DNA of 64,000 nucleotides from Maratus speciosus (GCA_963932465.1 OZ010786.1:593391038-593455037), one strand, 5' to 3'; positions 43,388 through 55,214 are shown, counted from the first letter of the stretch. A program made the numbers and translations. The notes: a model not told the origin generated them from the sequence alone.

Positions 43388-43595
43388 GTTACTGCTTGCT
43401 GGTCGTTTTATTCTCAAGAGATCGTATTCGCAGTTCGATGTTTTTAGAACTAGCGTGATCTTTTGCAAGTATCTTCGCATGTGTTGTGGTGCTGATAGTG
43501 ACACGTAATAGAAACTAGTTCGTACGAATAGGTGACTGTTTACTGGACTTGATGCATCATAGTAGTACGATATAGAGAGCTCACCGACGATAATA

Positions 43596-45254
43596 ATGGG
43601 TACTGAGGACCCGCTTAAATTTTCTGACAATGCACTCCGCATCCTGAATGGAGAGGAGAAATCTGATTTAGCTGCTGCGTGGATGGAATTTCCCGGAGTA
43701 GCGGATGAAGTCCAAAGAATGATTGTACAGCAATTCCTGCAAGATTGTGACAACTACATAATGAGACTCTTAGGTAAAGAAGACTACCTGACGAATCCTC
43801 AGCATAAGACTAGCGTGAGTAATCTTCTCAATAATCTTATGTTTTTGTTCAATGAGCCATTTGACCCCCTAAAATTAAGTCAACTAAGAGAGTTTAAAAC
43901 TTTTATCTATGATCATGACTATGATCTAATTGACATATTAACAAAACTCAAGGCAATTGCGGTGAACTCAGATGACGGATTCACCCCCGCTAATTCACTA
44001 AAACGTAGGAGAAATGATCTAAAATCTAATATCCCCTTAAAGAATAAGTATGCTAGTATATCTGAAAAATACCTAGACGAAAATATCATGGACTCTTCTG
44101 AGCCCTCTCAAGGTGTGTCAGCCGGTAGCTCCAATACTGAAGTAGTCCCTAAAAAACCAAAAATCCACCCCTTCTACATTGAGTTTCAAGGCAAGTGGAC
44201 GGAGCTTGCTAGTGAGATTAAAAAACTCAACGACAGCAATCCCTTGATTAAATTAGACGGTGAATTACTCAAAATCCACTGTAAAACTGATGCAGATTTC
44301 CGAAAAACACAGGACTATCTTGATTCTAAAACAATTCCATATACAACCCTGAGCCCCGCGGAACAGCGCCCCAGGAAAGTCGTCATTAGGGGAATACCCC
44401 CATATACCGACCCCCAGGTCATAATTGAAGCTCTTAAAGAACATAATTTCGTGGCCAATAGAGCCTCAATGATGAAAAGTAGGAAGACCGGTCGTCCTAT
44501 GCCCCTCTACGTCGTCAATGTCCTCCCACGCGAAAAATTCGAAGAAATCTACCAAATTCACGAAATTTGCTACATTAAAGTAGATATTGAGCGATTTAAA
44601 GGCACCAACATCGTAAAGCAATGCTATCGTTGCCAGAAATTTGGACATTCCAGCGAGATTTGCCGCCTGCCGCCAAAATGCGCCAAATGCTCGGAAGAGC
44701 ATTTAACCCCCCAGTGCAATAAAATTGGAAAGATCATCCCCAAATGTTCAAATTGTTATGGCGAGCACGTGGCTACTTACCGTGGTTGCCCCAAAACCCC
44801 CCAGTTTCATAAAAAACAGCAGGACCCCAAAACCGTCCGAAAAGAAAACCCTAAAATCATTCCAAACGCAATGGCGGAACTCTTATCAACATATAACTAT
44901 GTCCGTAAGCCAGAGGCCAAAAAACCAGAAGAAAAACCAACGGAAGCCCCGGCTCCGCTCACTTCTCCCTCCCAAGACCCTAACCCCGAAAACACTACAC
45001 CAAATAAGCCAAATGACACTCAAAATGCAACACCAGAACAACCCAGTAGTTCTAATTATGCTAATGACTTAAAAGAAATATTTAAGACCTTCAAGGAGAT
45101 GAAAGAACTCCTAAAATTTAACAAATTCATCCAATGTTTCAAAAATATTGCTAACCAAACTAAAAATATACAAGATCCAATAGAAAAAATACTCATCCTT
45201 ATGAGTGCTATAGAAACTTTAGCCACGGAATTTAACACATTTAATGATGAGTAA
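43596..45254 (+). CDS. LINE ORF1, gag-like nucleic-acid-binding protein, 552 aa
   Basis: The open frame is intact. The middle (about residues 190-340) matches the RNA-binding region that precedes the zinc knuckles in jockey-group ORF1 proteins (PRE_C2HC-like: PRKVVIRGIPPYTDPQVI near residues 260-277). Three CCHC-type knuckles follow: CYRCQKFGHSSEIC at 343-356 (CX2CX4HX4C), CAKCSEEHLTPQC (CX2CX3HX4C) and CSNCYGEHVATYRGC (CX2CX3HX6C). A Pro-rich linker and a C-terminal helical part end the protein. The role is to bind LINE RNA in the ribonucleoprotein particle. The 242-bp leader and the start at MGTEDPLKF are plausible; no better upstream ATG exists. Its stop overlaps the proposed ORF2 start. 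Confidence 0.93.
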   Translation: MGTEDPLKFSDNALRILNGEEKSDLAAAWMEFPGVADEVQRMIVQQFLQDCDNYIMRLLGKEDYLTNPQHKTSVSNLLNNLMFLFNEPFDPLKLSQLREFKTFIYDHDYDLIDILTKLKAIAVNSDDGFTPANSLKRRRNDLKSNIPLKNKYASISEKYLDENIMDSSEPSQGVSAGSSNTEVVPKKPKIHPFYIEFQGKWTELASEIKKLNDSNPLIKLDGELLKIHCKTDADFRKTQDYLDSKTIPYTTLSPAEQRPRKVVIRGIPPYTDPQVIIEALKEHNFVANRASMMKSRKTGRPMPLYVVNVLPREKFEEIYQIHEICYIKVDIERFKGTNIVKQCYRCQKFGHSSEICRLPPKCAKCSEEHLTPQCNKIGKIIPKCSNCYGEHVATYRGCPKTPQFHKKQQDPKTVRKENPKIIPNAMAELLSTYNYVRKPEAKKPEEKPTEAPAPLTSPSQDPNPENTTPNKPNDTQNATPEQPSSSNYANDLKEIFKTFKEMKELLKFNKFIQCFKNIANQTKNIQDPIEKILILMSAIETLATEFNTFNDE

Positions 45255-47932
45255 TTCCTCTCCCACTTTTTCCTCTCTTATTTTTCTTTCCTAGAACTGT
45301 AACTGCCTGCAGAATAAATTTAATGAACTTAAACTCTTTATGCACGAACATCCTCAAGTTGATGTTATTTTCCTTCAAGAGACTTTCAACCCCACCTTCA
45401 ACATTAACATCCCTGGGTACAGGCTATTCCATACAGCTCGTGCGGATGGTACGCACAGAGGAGGTACCGCTATCTACATCAAGAACCATCTTCCACACTA
45501 CCAATCGAACAACCACACCTATAATGATCTTGAGTATACCAGTATCAATCTTAAACTTCCTCATATCAATATTAATTTAGCTTCTATTTATGCTCCACCC
45601 ACTGGTAACTTACCTGTTAATAGCCTTACACAACTTTTTTCACAACATCACCACTGCTTTTTCGTAGGCGATTACAATGCCAAAAGCAGACGCTGGAATT
45701 GCCATGGCAATTCTCGGCGGGGTACCTCTCTTCACAACTTAGCCCAAAACTTAAAATTAAATCTTCATGCACCACCCAGACCAACGCACATTTCCAAACT
45801 GCCTGGCGCCCGGGACTCTATCATTGATCTTGCTCTTTCCAAAAATCTTCCTTACCCTATCTACTCTACAGTTATTAACGACCTCTCCTCTGATCACCTG
45901 CCTGTCTGCTTTAAAATAGATATTATTAATCCTCTTTCTCCCCCCCCTTCCGTGGCTATTGACTGGAATAAATTTACTAACTACCTTAACTCTCAGGACA
46001 TCACCTTCCCTGATATTAATAATACCGATGACATTGATGCGGCTGTTGAACATCTAAACTCCCATATCACTAATGCTCAAAATTTTTCTACATTTAACAC
46101 CTTCAAAAATAACTTTGCCTTTGTCCCACCCCGTTATATTTACAACCTTATCAAACAGCGTAATCAGCTCCGGCGACAATTTCAAAATTCAAGAGACCCC
46201 TCCATTAAACCTCTTCTCAATAGGTTAAACAATAAAATCAAAAACAGTCTTTATAAAGAAAAACAGAAAAGTTGGAACAACTTTCTCAAAACTCTATCTT
46301 ACGAGGACAACTCTCTTTGGATTCTTAAACGCAAACTAAATAAACACTACACTTCCATCCCCCCCCTCACATCTAATAATGTTACCGCTTATACTGACCA
46401 AGAAAAAGCTAACATGCTTGCTAATTCTTATGCCACCCAATTTTCTCCTAATCCTACCCTTGCAAACCAAGCTCACCTTGATCATGTTAACGAGACAGTT
46501 CGGAATTTTTTGGCTAACCCCCCTCAAGATCCCCCCCCCTAAAATTCAACCTATTGTTATCCACAATATTATCAAAAAACTCAAAAAGCGTAAAACCCCA
46601 GGATACGATAAAATTACTAACTCTGCTCTTAGAAACCTTCCTCCTAATTGCATTATCTATATCACTGACCTCACTAACGCTATCTTAAAACATAACTACT
46701 TCCCTAAACCCTGGAAACTTTCTATAATCTCTCCTATTCCAAAACCTGGAACTAACCTGTCTGACCCCACTAATTACAGACCTATCTCCTTGCTACCTTC
46801 TATCAGTAAAGTGGTGGAACGTGTCATTCGTGCCCAGTTGCAGGAGTTCATTCAGCAGCACAACATTATCATGCCCGAGCAGTTCGGCTTTCGCCCAAAA
46901 CACTCAACACAACACCAGCTTCTTAGGGTTGTTGAGTTTCTCAGTGAGAAACTCAATGCAAAAATTCCCGCAGCTGCCATCTTTCTTGATGTCGCAAAGG
47001 CATTTGACAAGGTCTGGCATATGGGCCTCATTTACAAATTAATTCAGCTCGGTTTTCATCCCAGACTTATACATTTAATATATTCGTACCTTTGCGACCG
47101 CTCTTTTCAAGTCCGCATAAACAACATTCTATCTATTATTCTCCTTATCCTAGCGGGCATCCTTCAGGGGAGCGTGTTGGGCCCATTTTTATTTAACATT
47201 TTCTTTAACGACATCCCACGCTCCTTGCACACTCACCTCGCTCTTTATGCGGACGACACCTGTATTTACGCTTCGGCACACCACCCGTATACTCTTTACA
47301 GGTACCTACAGACTCATGTTGATGACTTCATGGACTGGTGCATGCTTTGGCGCGTTGTCATAAATGAAACTAAAACTACTGCAGTATATTTCTCTCGCAA
47401 AATAATTTTCCCTAACAGAATCACTATTAACAACACTGTTATCCCTTGGTCAGACCAAGCTAAGTATCTTGGGGTCATTCTGGACCGCCGCCTAACCTGG
47501 AAAAAGCACACTTTCTCCATCAGAGGTAAAGTCGCTGGAGCCTTTAACTCTATAAAACCTCTCCTTAACAGTAAAACCTTGTCTGTTCACAATAAATTAA
47601 TCCTCTATAATTCATGCATCCTTCCCATCATCACCTATGCCAGTCCGGTCTGGGGCTTCACTTGTAAGACCACTATGGACAACCTTAGTCGCCTGCACAA
47701 TTCCAACCTGCGTACTGTCCGTAACGCATCGCGTTACCTTCGCAACTCCACGGTCCGTAGAGACCTTAAAACTACTACATTACGTAAACGCATAAACGAC
47801 TTAGCCAAAAAATTTTATGAAAAAATTTTTGACCTCCCTAATGAAATTGTAGCGGAGCTACCGGACTATGACGCTTTTGAACCCCACCATCGGAAACGGC
47901 CCAGATTTTCCATAATTATGGACACTCAGTAA
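45247..47932 (+). pseudogene. LINE ORF2: AP-endonuclease and reverse transcriptase, one stop and one frameshift
   Basis: An ATG at 45247 overlaps the ORF1 stop by eight bases (ATGAGTAA) and opens the right frame. Codon 16 (45292-45294) is TAG immediately before NCNCLQNK, where endonucleases of this class have Trp, so TGG has probably become TAG. The endonuclease follows (IFLQETF, GDYNAKSRRWN, SSDHLPVCF) to about residue 230. The frame ends at 46540 at a run of nine C (46531-46539); one C fewer would join it to the reverse transcriptase frame. The polymerase has KTPGYDKI, NYRPISLLP, FLDVAKAFDKVWH, GSVLGPFLFNIFFNDIP and the catalytic YADDT (47238-47260). A thumb and C-terminal region ends at 47932. 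Nothing else is broken, so the lesions could be two point events or, for the C-run, an assembly error. Confidence 0.92.
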
Positions 47933-48587
47933 CATCTGAGTTCTCCTCGCTAATTTTGCCTTCTCTCTTTTCTTTTATTTGCTTTTCTTATAATATATAT
48001 AAAAAAAAAAAAAAAAATCTCTATATAACATAGAGACCATAAAAACAGAAAAACTTAAATAAAAATAAAATGTATGGCCCTGAATTGTCCCTTTTTTTGG
48101 TTGGATGTTGTGGTCTTGCCACCCTAGCTTTTCTTGCCCTTGCTTGGTGAGTGTTTCACTGAACAGTACTAACTTTAACTTTCAAATATCCATATAGTAG
48201 TTCTACAACTACAGTTAGACTTTAATTACTTTAAGACTCATGTAAATTTTCTTAAGATTTATTGTTAACTTACTTTCTTCTTAAGTTTTTACTTAAATTT
48301 AAATCTATTTTTATTCCTTTTTTCCTTAATTTTCTTTTTTTTCTCTTGTAAACTTCTATTTTCTTATAGTAGCATTGCTACAGTTTAACTTTATCCCAAT
48401 GGCTCATAAAAACATAAGACATTCTAATTTCCTAGTCTGGGTGTTAAGCTGATAACAGCTAGGAAACCCCTCAATGCTGATTACCTGTTCAGTACCTGTT
48501 CAGTAATAATGCCTAGATTGCTATTGTCTATCTTTTTCTATATTTAAAACATATATATATATATATGTTACTATGAAAGACCGAAAT

Positions 48588-48708
48588 CTGGAGAATGTCG
48601 ACTTTCACCGGTGAATGTCAACATTCACATAGTCGCTTGATGTATGTCCGAAATATTTATAAAATATCCTTATTTCTGACTTACACCGGTGAAACTCGAC
48701 ATTCCCCA
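48588..48708. mobile_element. Small palindromic MITE, about 120 bp
   Basis: GGAGAATGTCGACTTTCACC and its counterpart GGGGAATGTCGAGTTTCACC (right, reverse complement) are inverse; CGGTG follows in both. A (AT)n run precedes it at 48551-48566. No duplication could be set. Confidence 0.6.
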
Positions 48709-48940
48709 TACAATAATGGTGAATGTTGAATATGTCGGAAATTTGCATTTACTTCTTCGTGTTTCAGGCTCGATCATTAATTTTTAATTCATAAAAACAT
48801 TTTAATAGTCTGTAATCCAAAGATATGCTGCACGCGTATTCACAATGCCTACTCGGTTCGGATTCGACACAGGTATCTCCGTATATTTTTCTGGTATGAA
48901 ATTTTGAATATTCTGAAACACATATACAGACGATTGCTAT

Positions 48941-49250
48941 CCCAGGTAAAAAAATCAGAGAAAAACCTTTAAAAATTTTGAGATTTTGCAGCCATTTTGA
49001 AGGTTTCAACGGGTATCTTTAAGGCAAATGAAAACTAAAGGTTATCTTAAGAGAAATATACCTCTTTTTAAAAGATTTCATACAGGTTTATTTCTGTAAG
49101 TTATAACCTCCAAATTACCTTCAATGACGTAGAAGATTTTCGTGAAATCACATGAGGTATGTTGAAGGAAAATGAAAATTGTTTCTTTACCAGGTAACAT
49201 GAAGGTTTTACTTAAAGGTTTTATTATTGCACATTATGGTATCTAAGATT
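48941..49250. repeat. Repeat fragment with CCCAGGTAAAAAA end
   Basis: CCCAGGTAAAAAAATCAG then AAAAACCTTTAAAAA at 48942 matches, in inverse orientation, the end at 63430-63473. Both are ends of one repeat family; a partner end was not found here. Confidence 0.5.
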
Positions 49251-49369
49251 TTGATATGCCCGCATTTCCTCATTAATATTTTTAATTTATTTCGAAATTA
49301 ATATATTAGATAATTCCCGGAAATCTAACGTCTTCCTCCGGTTCAGTCAAAAATTCTTAACTCCCCCTC

Positions 49370-49921
49370 GTTAAAATTTCTAATTGATATTTAAAATTAC
49401 CATTTTAAATAGCGATATAAAAATCCCATTCTAGAAATAAAAGTCCCCCTCGTTGAGATTTTTAATTACCATTTAAAACAGTATTTTTTAATTCCCTACA
49501 AATCCCTTCAAAAAGAAAGAAAAATCTCGAAATTATTTTGAAGAGTCTACTAGTTAAAATTTTTAATTACCCCATTTATGAAGTTATTACGAGCAACAAT
49601 TTCACCTCTAACACGCTCAAAAATTTCAATCTCCGAAAATTCCCCTAAAAAGAAAAACAAATCACGAAATTTTTTCGAAGCCCTTTTTGACCTTAAATTT
49701 GCCACAATTTTTTCTAATATTATAACCAGTAACAATTTCACCTCTAACTCTAACAAGCTCAAAAATTTCAATCTCAAAATATTCCCCCTAAAACGAAAAA
49801 AAATAATCACGAAAGTATTTCAAAGTCCCCTTTTTATCCTAAAATTTGTCATAAATTTCTCTTAAATTACCACCAGTAAAAATATAACCCTTCGAAGTCT
49901 AACACGTACAAAAAATGCACC

Positions 49922-49962
<41 letters not shown>

Positions 49963-50045
49963 CCAAATTATTTCAAAGTCCCTTTCATTAATATTTAAAA
50001 TCGTATTCAAACACGCACAAAAAATATTTTAGTTAAATTTCAAAA
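49370..50045. repeat. Degenerate tandem repeat, about 150 bp unit, with A33 run
   Basis: Blocks AGCAACAATTTCACCTCTAA, GCTCAAAAATTTCAATCTC, AAATCACGAAA and TCAAAGTCCCCTTTTT recur near 49600, 49740 and, weaker, 49470 and 49880. A pure A-run of about 32-33 bases (49927-49959) lies in the last unit. Open frames on both strands here (49550-49865) are repeat by-products. Confidence 0.65.
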
Positions 50046-50296
50046 TCTAACGAGGGCCCTCAATTTCCCTTCTCCCTTTTCTAAAAATATTTTATTTAGT
50101 TTTTCATTTTAAGTTTTTCGAAAAGAATATATTTTACTGTGCTCTTCTAAATCAGACAAAAAAAAGAAAGAAATTTTAGTTAATTAAATTTCAAAATGCA
50201 GGAAGGGATACAATGCACTCCGCTCCCCCCCCCCCCCCCACTTCCACCATGCCACTCCTGTCGTCCTAGTTCAAAATCCTTAGTTCCTCTTCAAAA

Positions 50297-50536
50297 CCAC
50301 CCCACCAGTGGCCGAGAGGTTCTGCTCTCAAAGCTGGTAGACGGGAGATGCTGGGTTCGAACCCAATCGCGCCCGTCGGCCTAGTCGTTCGGAGTTTTTT
50401 TCGTGGTTTTCTTCGAACCTTGGATTTCTTTGCTTAAATACGGATTAGCTTCCCTTTGAAAGACCCCAGGCAACCCCCCTTCAGCCCAATATCCCAAGTG
50501 TAGACAATTGGCCATCATAAAACAACACAAACAGCA
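50297..50536 (+). mobile_element. tRNA-derived SINE, copy 2
   Basis: Same family as 27419-27661: CCCCACCAGTGGCCGAGAGG head (A box TGGCCGAGAGG), GGTTCGAACCC B box, the body with TCGTGGTTTTCTTCGAA, and a tail of AAACAACACAAACA. Flanks CCTCTTCAAAA (50286-50296) and CCTCTTTAAAA (50537-50547) are a duplication with one mismatch. Confidence 0.85.
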
Positions 50537-50547
50537 CCTCTTTAAAA

Positions 50548-50889
50548 AAGAAACTAAGAATTTTGCACAACTGACATTAAAGAAAAGAGGCTCTTTTAAT
50601 TTAGTTACTCGAAAATAATACATTTTATATTGTTTTTGAAAACATAACAAAAAGAAATATCTAGTTACTTAAATTTTAAAATCTAGGGAGGGGCAGGGTC
50701 CCTCCCCCCCCCCCCTTTCCTCATTTTGGTAGCGTCCACGATTAAAGCTGAAAAATATAGGTGGGGTTATTACATGCATAATTTGCCCTTATCCTCTATC
50801 AGGCGTGAATTCCAGTCTTTAGAAAAGTTACTTCTTCAAAAACAAAGTTTTCGTTGCAACATTTGATTTTTGATCATGTAGCTGTAATT
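50548..50889. other. No recognised feature
   Basis: AT-rich with a C-run at 50705-50714; no structure seen. Confidence 0.4.
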
Positions 50890-51140
50890 TAACATTTGAA
50901 GTCCACCGAGGTGGAGAATGCTTTGGGGCCTATAGCTACAATGGCTGTCGCCTCGAATGATCCTTATTATACATAGAAACAACAACAAGTCACAACAATT
51001 TTTATTTTTCATTACATATATTATATAACTACAATGGGACATACACAATTACATCCATGTCTTACCCAGGGACTCGAACCCGGGCCCTCGAAATGACAGC
51101 AGCCCTCATGTAGCTGTATTTCTGACTCCATGTCATGGGA
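50890..51140 (-). other. Possible second SINE type
   Basis: On the minus strand GGGTTCGAGTCCC (B-box-like, about 51063-51080) follows a weak A-box-like TAGCTACATGAGGG. The body has AAAATTGTTGTGACTTG-like sequence and a CCACCTCGGTGGACTTC hairpin end. Only one copy in the window, so this is tentative. Confidence 0.35.
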
Positions 51141-52284
51141 GAATGAGAAGGAAGTTATCAACTCAACACACAGAAAGCATGTTTACTTTTCCGCCACTCG
51201 GAAAATAAGCGGGAGCAGTCGTTACGCTGTCGTTTTGTTATTCTATTTTTCGTTTTTGCAGGGCTCTTTTTATCTGTATATTAGTCACATTTTAATTAAT
51301 TTTTAAATGGATATATATATAGCCGTAAGAGGGGTATAAGTGAACCTTGTATTATACTTATTTTAATATTATAGCTTGGTACTTTGTATTCAGCCATTCA
51401 TGCGATACTAACCACTTTCGATAAACCAGATCGCCACGTATAGAAATACTGTGGTATGGAAATAATGTTTTACAAGAAATCTTCGTGTATGACTAAAGAT
51501 GAATTTTTACTATTTTTTAAAATAATAGCGATACAAATCTCTCAGTTTTAAAAACGGCGTGACACTTCACTTTTCAAATACATCCTAGAGAGAACTATTT
51601 TATTTTTTGATATTTTCATTAATACGTCTTTTTATTTTTGGGAAAAATCTAGTCATAATTTTCTGAATTTAAAAGAATCGTTATGTGCAGTTTCTTGTTT
51701 ATACTTTTAAGAAGATATATACATATATTTCCATTATGCATAAAAGTGATAGAAGGATTAAATTACTTCTTGATAATTAAACTCGTAAAAAGCTCAGTTT
51801 GGAGGTGGAAACGTTTTGTGAAGGGCCCTTGTTTTGAGGGGAAAAAGTTTGTGAAGGGTCCTTTAAAAAACCTAAGTTCTTTCTAAGCAGATCACTGTAT
51901 TGGAATATCATTTTATGAGTAAGTAATTTGGTTTCTTTAAAAATCAAGCAGCTATAATCTTTTTAGGAACATAGATGCTTGATTAATACTCAGTGGAGGT
52001 GTAATATCTCTGGCAAATCTTTTAGCGGGGTTTAATGTCACTAGCTGCAATATTCGACTCATAAAATTAATTTAAAAAAAATTATATATTGTAGAATAAT
52101 TTATAATACAGAATATGAAATATGGGAAAAATAATTTTAAAATTCTTTACATGTGTATAATTATTTTAAATAAAGTAATTTTTTCACAAAAAAACATTTA
52201 AAGACAAATTTAGAGCAATAATATTGTTCTATAGTGCATAACATCATTAAAAATTATATATAGATTCTTGGGGCCTTTAACAAA
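51141..52284. other. No recognised gene
   Basis: A short segment near 51810-51880 (GTGAAGGGCCC and GTGAAGGGTCC) resembles the internal units of the hAT-like MITE at 52285-52720; otherwise nothing seen. Confidence 0.4.
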
Positions 52285-52720
52285 CAGGGGTCGATGCAGG
52301 TTTTTATTCTTGGGTTCCATTATGTGAAAATTAAAAGTTATTTTTGTGAAAAGTAATATTTTGTAACTATAGTTGAAATCCAGTAACTCAAATTCGGATC
52401 AAGAATTTATTAACAGAAACTTCTTTAAATTTCAGTTAAGGTTTTTGTTTCGCATTACCTGGTTTTATTTACTAATTACATATTTAAAATAGTTTATATG
52501 CAAAAGATGTTATGAAGTGGGCCTATTTTATTAAAAGGAATTTTGAGGATGGGCCCATTTTATTAAATTTATTTTTGTGAAGCGGCCCATTTTATTAAAT
52601 TTATTTTTGTGAAGGGGCTCATTTTATAATATTTATTTTTGTGATGGGGCCTATTTTATTAAATAGACTTTTGTGAAAGGGCCCTAAAAAACCCTCAAAT
52701 TTTGCCTGGATCGATCCCTG
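52285..52720. mobile_element. hAT-like MITE with internal 38-bp repeats
   Basis: Ends CAGGGGTCGATGCAGG and CAGGGATCGATCCAGG (right, reverse complement). Inside, from 52515 to 52685, five units of about 38 bp read GGGGCCCATTTTATTAAATT then TATTTTTGTGAAG. A clean 8-bp duplication was not found. Confidence 0.6.
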
Positions 52721-53542
52721 CGTTTACCTCCTGTGTGTACAAAACAATTATTAAAAAGGACTGTTCTGTAATGGGTGAGAATCTTCCATGTTTTGAGCAG
52801 ATTCGCATGTTTTATTGTGTATGTAAATTTTATTTGTGTAATTTTTTCTTGTTTGCATTGTTACTTTTATCATTTACAGGCTTAAAAGAAATAACTGATT
52901 TCATTCTGTGCTTGTTCAGTTCATATTGCTTAATATGTTTTTGAGTAGTAAATATTTAAAAAGTCATATTATTCACTGTCAGTTCAGCATTCGATTTCCT
53001 TGGGGGTCCGCTGGGACTGTTCTGTACCACCAGAAATTCAATTGGACCACTAATTTGAAAAATTTTATAATCTGCAGGACCAGTAACTCCCCCCCCCCCC
53101 CCCCTCTCTGACAGGTAAACATAAACTTTCCTCTCCCTGCCAAAACTGCAACTAAACACATATCGCATAACTTTATTTTATTTTAAAAAACAAAGAAAAT
53201 TTGATTAAATCTTAGTCAGATGAAGTAATTAATTGTCACTCAAAGGGTTAAAGGGATGAAATAGAATTTTATGTAGCAGACCAGTGATGAATGTGGACAA
53301 ATAAATTCTCATGCTTACTGTTCCTTGGGACCAGTGGCTTTTTTATGTCAATTCTACTACTGGTCAGTTGGTGTTTTTTATATTTGTTTTTAGATCTTTT
53401 TGTCAACTTGATTTAATCGTGTAAAAAGTGTGCATTTTTATTACGTGCCTCCTTCATTTTTTTAACATTAATATTACATTACATATGCAGTGTTGACTAG
53501 AAAAAAGGACTGCCGGGCGGGAATTTTTCAAAAAAGAAACAC
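52721..53542. other. No recognised gene
   Basis: An 80-codon frame (52702-52944) has a hydrophobic, low-complexity end and no motif; a C-run sits at 53089-53104. Confidence 0.4.
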
Positions 53543-53544
53543 TA

Positions 53545-54579
53545 GGGGAGAGTTGGGAGGAATGGGACAGTGGGAGGAGTGGGACAGCAGCATTTATGTC
53601 CAAAATAACTGTTAGAATTAAGTTCTAGTTTGTCCACTAGATAAAGCATCTATAGCTTCATGTTTGATTCTAATTGTTACACCAGCTGTATTATTGTTTG
53701 CATTTAAAAGGGAAAATTTTATTTTCATACCTCAGAAGTAAGTACAAATTCTTATTCTTTCAATGATTTTTTTCAATTATATTATATTTAAAATAAAAAT
53801 ATTATAATTGTATAATAAACTTAAAGATATAGTGTTTGTAAACTAGCAGCCAAATAAAGCATAAATGTAGCATGATATATATAATAAGCCTTTTTAAAAA
53901 ATATTCAGCAGAGGGAGGAATGGGACATGTTCTCAAACACATTTGAATCCTTCCGATATGCACCCTTATCCCAAAGCATTTCCACAAAAACGATAAAGAA
54001 AGACAGAAAAAAGGAAAGATAAAAAAATCATCACTGACACACCAGAAAAAGAAGAAATTGAAAAAATAACCGCTGATAAAAAGCAGAAGAGATTGTGTAA
54101 AAAGAAAACTCTTAAGGTGAAAAGGAAGAAACAGAAAAAAGCAAATGAATTATCTGATGATTCCATTGATGGGAAATTTTTGTTGCATGACTCTACAGAT
54201 GAAGACTTTTGATTTGATTACTCACAATGATAATGAAATTGCTGAAGAATTTGATTGGTTAACTGATGATCCAAAATTAGGATAAATGACTTTGTAATTG
54301 TTAAAATTTTGACGAAGAAGACAGTTGTTTATTATATTGGCAGAGTTGAGGATATAGACAGTGATAAGGAGTTTATCACATTTGGTGTGGGACAAAAATG
54401 TTAACATTTTAAAACGTGCAAATAAAAGCCAGTTGTTTGTATTTCACAGCGTTTGTATTTTTTAAACATAGCTTAAGTAACATACTATTAGATTTTTATA
54501 AGCTATACTCTTGGTAAAACATAAGTAGTGAATTAAAAAATAAATTGTGAAATCTGTCCCACTCCTCCCAACTCTCCCC
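53545..54579 (+). mobile_element. pogo-like element, internally deleted, 1035 bp
   Basis: Inverted ends GGGGAGAGTTGGGAGGAATG and, in reverse complement, GGGGAGAGTTGGGAGGAGTG; TA at 53543-53544 and 54580-54581. The motif GGGAGGANTGGGACA is repeated just inside the left end and again near 53915. Only the C-terminal part of a transposase gene remains (53991-54404). Confidence 0.88.
53991..54404 (+). pseudogene. C-terminal remnant of pogo-like transposase
   Basis: DKKIITDTPEKEEIEKIT begins a basic Lys-rich linker, then an acidic block LSDDSIDGKFLLHDSTDEDF that ends in TGA. After a shift comes FVIVKILTKKTVVYYIGRVE and an end with DSDKEFITFG and TAA. This order (TDTPEK, Lys-rich, LHDS acidic, then a small FVxVKxxTKKxVxYYxGxV module) matches the C-terminus of insect and arachnid pogo-like transposases from memory. 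The DDE core is absent. Confidence 0.6.
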
Positions 54580-54581
54580 TA

Positions 54582-55214
54582 TTCTAAAAAAGGGCACACT
54601 TGTACATTATTCACAAAAATATTTTGAACTGGTTTGTTTAGAGTCCCTAGAGTTTGCGATATTTTACCGCGATCAGTTGAATTGCCACAGGGAGCATAGG
54701 AAGTGTTAAAAAGAGCAGAAGGGTTTAAAAGAGCTTTGCCATGCACAAAAAAGAAAAAAAAAAGGCTGCCGGCGCTGCGCCCTGCTAAAGCGGCTTAGAC
54801 TCAATGCTAATATACATGGATTCATATCATAAAAGGGTGAAAAACAAGATTTCTTTCTTTCTTTTTTTTTTTTTTTTTTTTCCTATTTAAGAGGCAGATA
54901 ATAAAAATGCACACCTGCATTCTTTTTTATATTGAAATCTTCTTTAAAAGAAATATCCATAAGCAAATGTAAATAAAAAAAAAAAAAAAAATACAAATTC
55001 ACAATGATAACACTGTCTTAACAAATTAATTATTCAGAAACATATTAAGCAGTATGAATAACAATAGAGTAGTAATCACTTATTTCATTTTATTCTACAA
55101 TTATATTAAAAATGCCTTCAACAGTGTGGATCTCTAGAAAAAAATTACTGCCAGCTGGACACTTAAAAAAAAAAAAAACACTCAAGAACCTTGTTCACTG
55201 AAAATATTTTGCAT
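54582..55214. other. No recognised gene
   Basis: Contains A- and T-runs (54862-54881, 54976-54991) but no open frame or TIR. Confidence 0.4.

Larger units (their letters stand above)
43331..48502 (+). mobile_element. Nearly full-length jockey-type LINE, about 5.2 kb
   Basis: The element has a 5' UTR with internal promoter, ORF1 (43596-45254), ORF2 with endonuclease and reverse transcriptase (45247-47932), and a 3' UTR of about 570 bp with an internal A-run (48001-48017). The 11-bp word GTAATAATGCC occurs at 43320-43330 and 48503-48513 and is the best target duplication; the 3' end just before it is a short ACCTGTTCAGT duplication. The GC content and codon use of this block stand out from the AT-rich surroundings. 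It is the least damaged element in the window: I find one stop and one frameshift in ORF2 and none in ORF1. Such elements copy by target-primed reverse transcription, and related LINEs would also mobilise the SINEs. Confidence 0.9.

Noticed and set aside
48000..48017. A-run as the 3' end of the LINE
   Set aside because: The 11-bp duplication at 48503-48513 places the end about 490 bp further; no duplication of the 5' flank is seen right after the A-run. It may mark an internal poly(A) site.
53200..53260. Another TTAA MITE ending CAAAGGGTTAA near 53238
   Set aside because: One end only; no partner TTAACCCTTTG-like end at the expected 200-300 bp distance was found.
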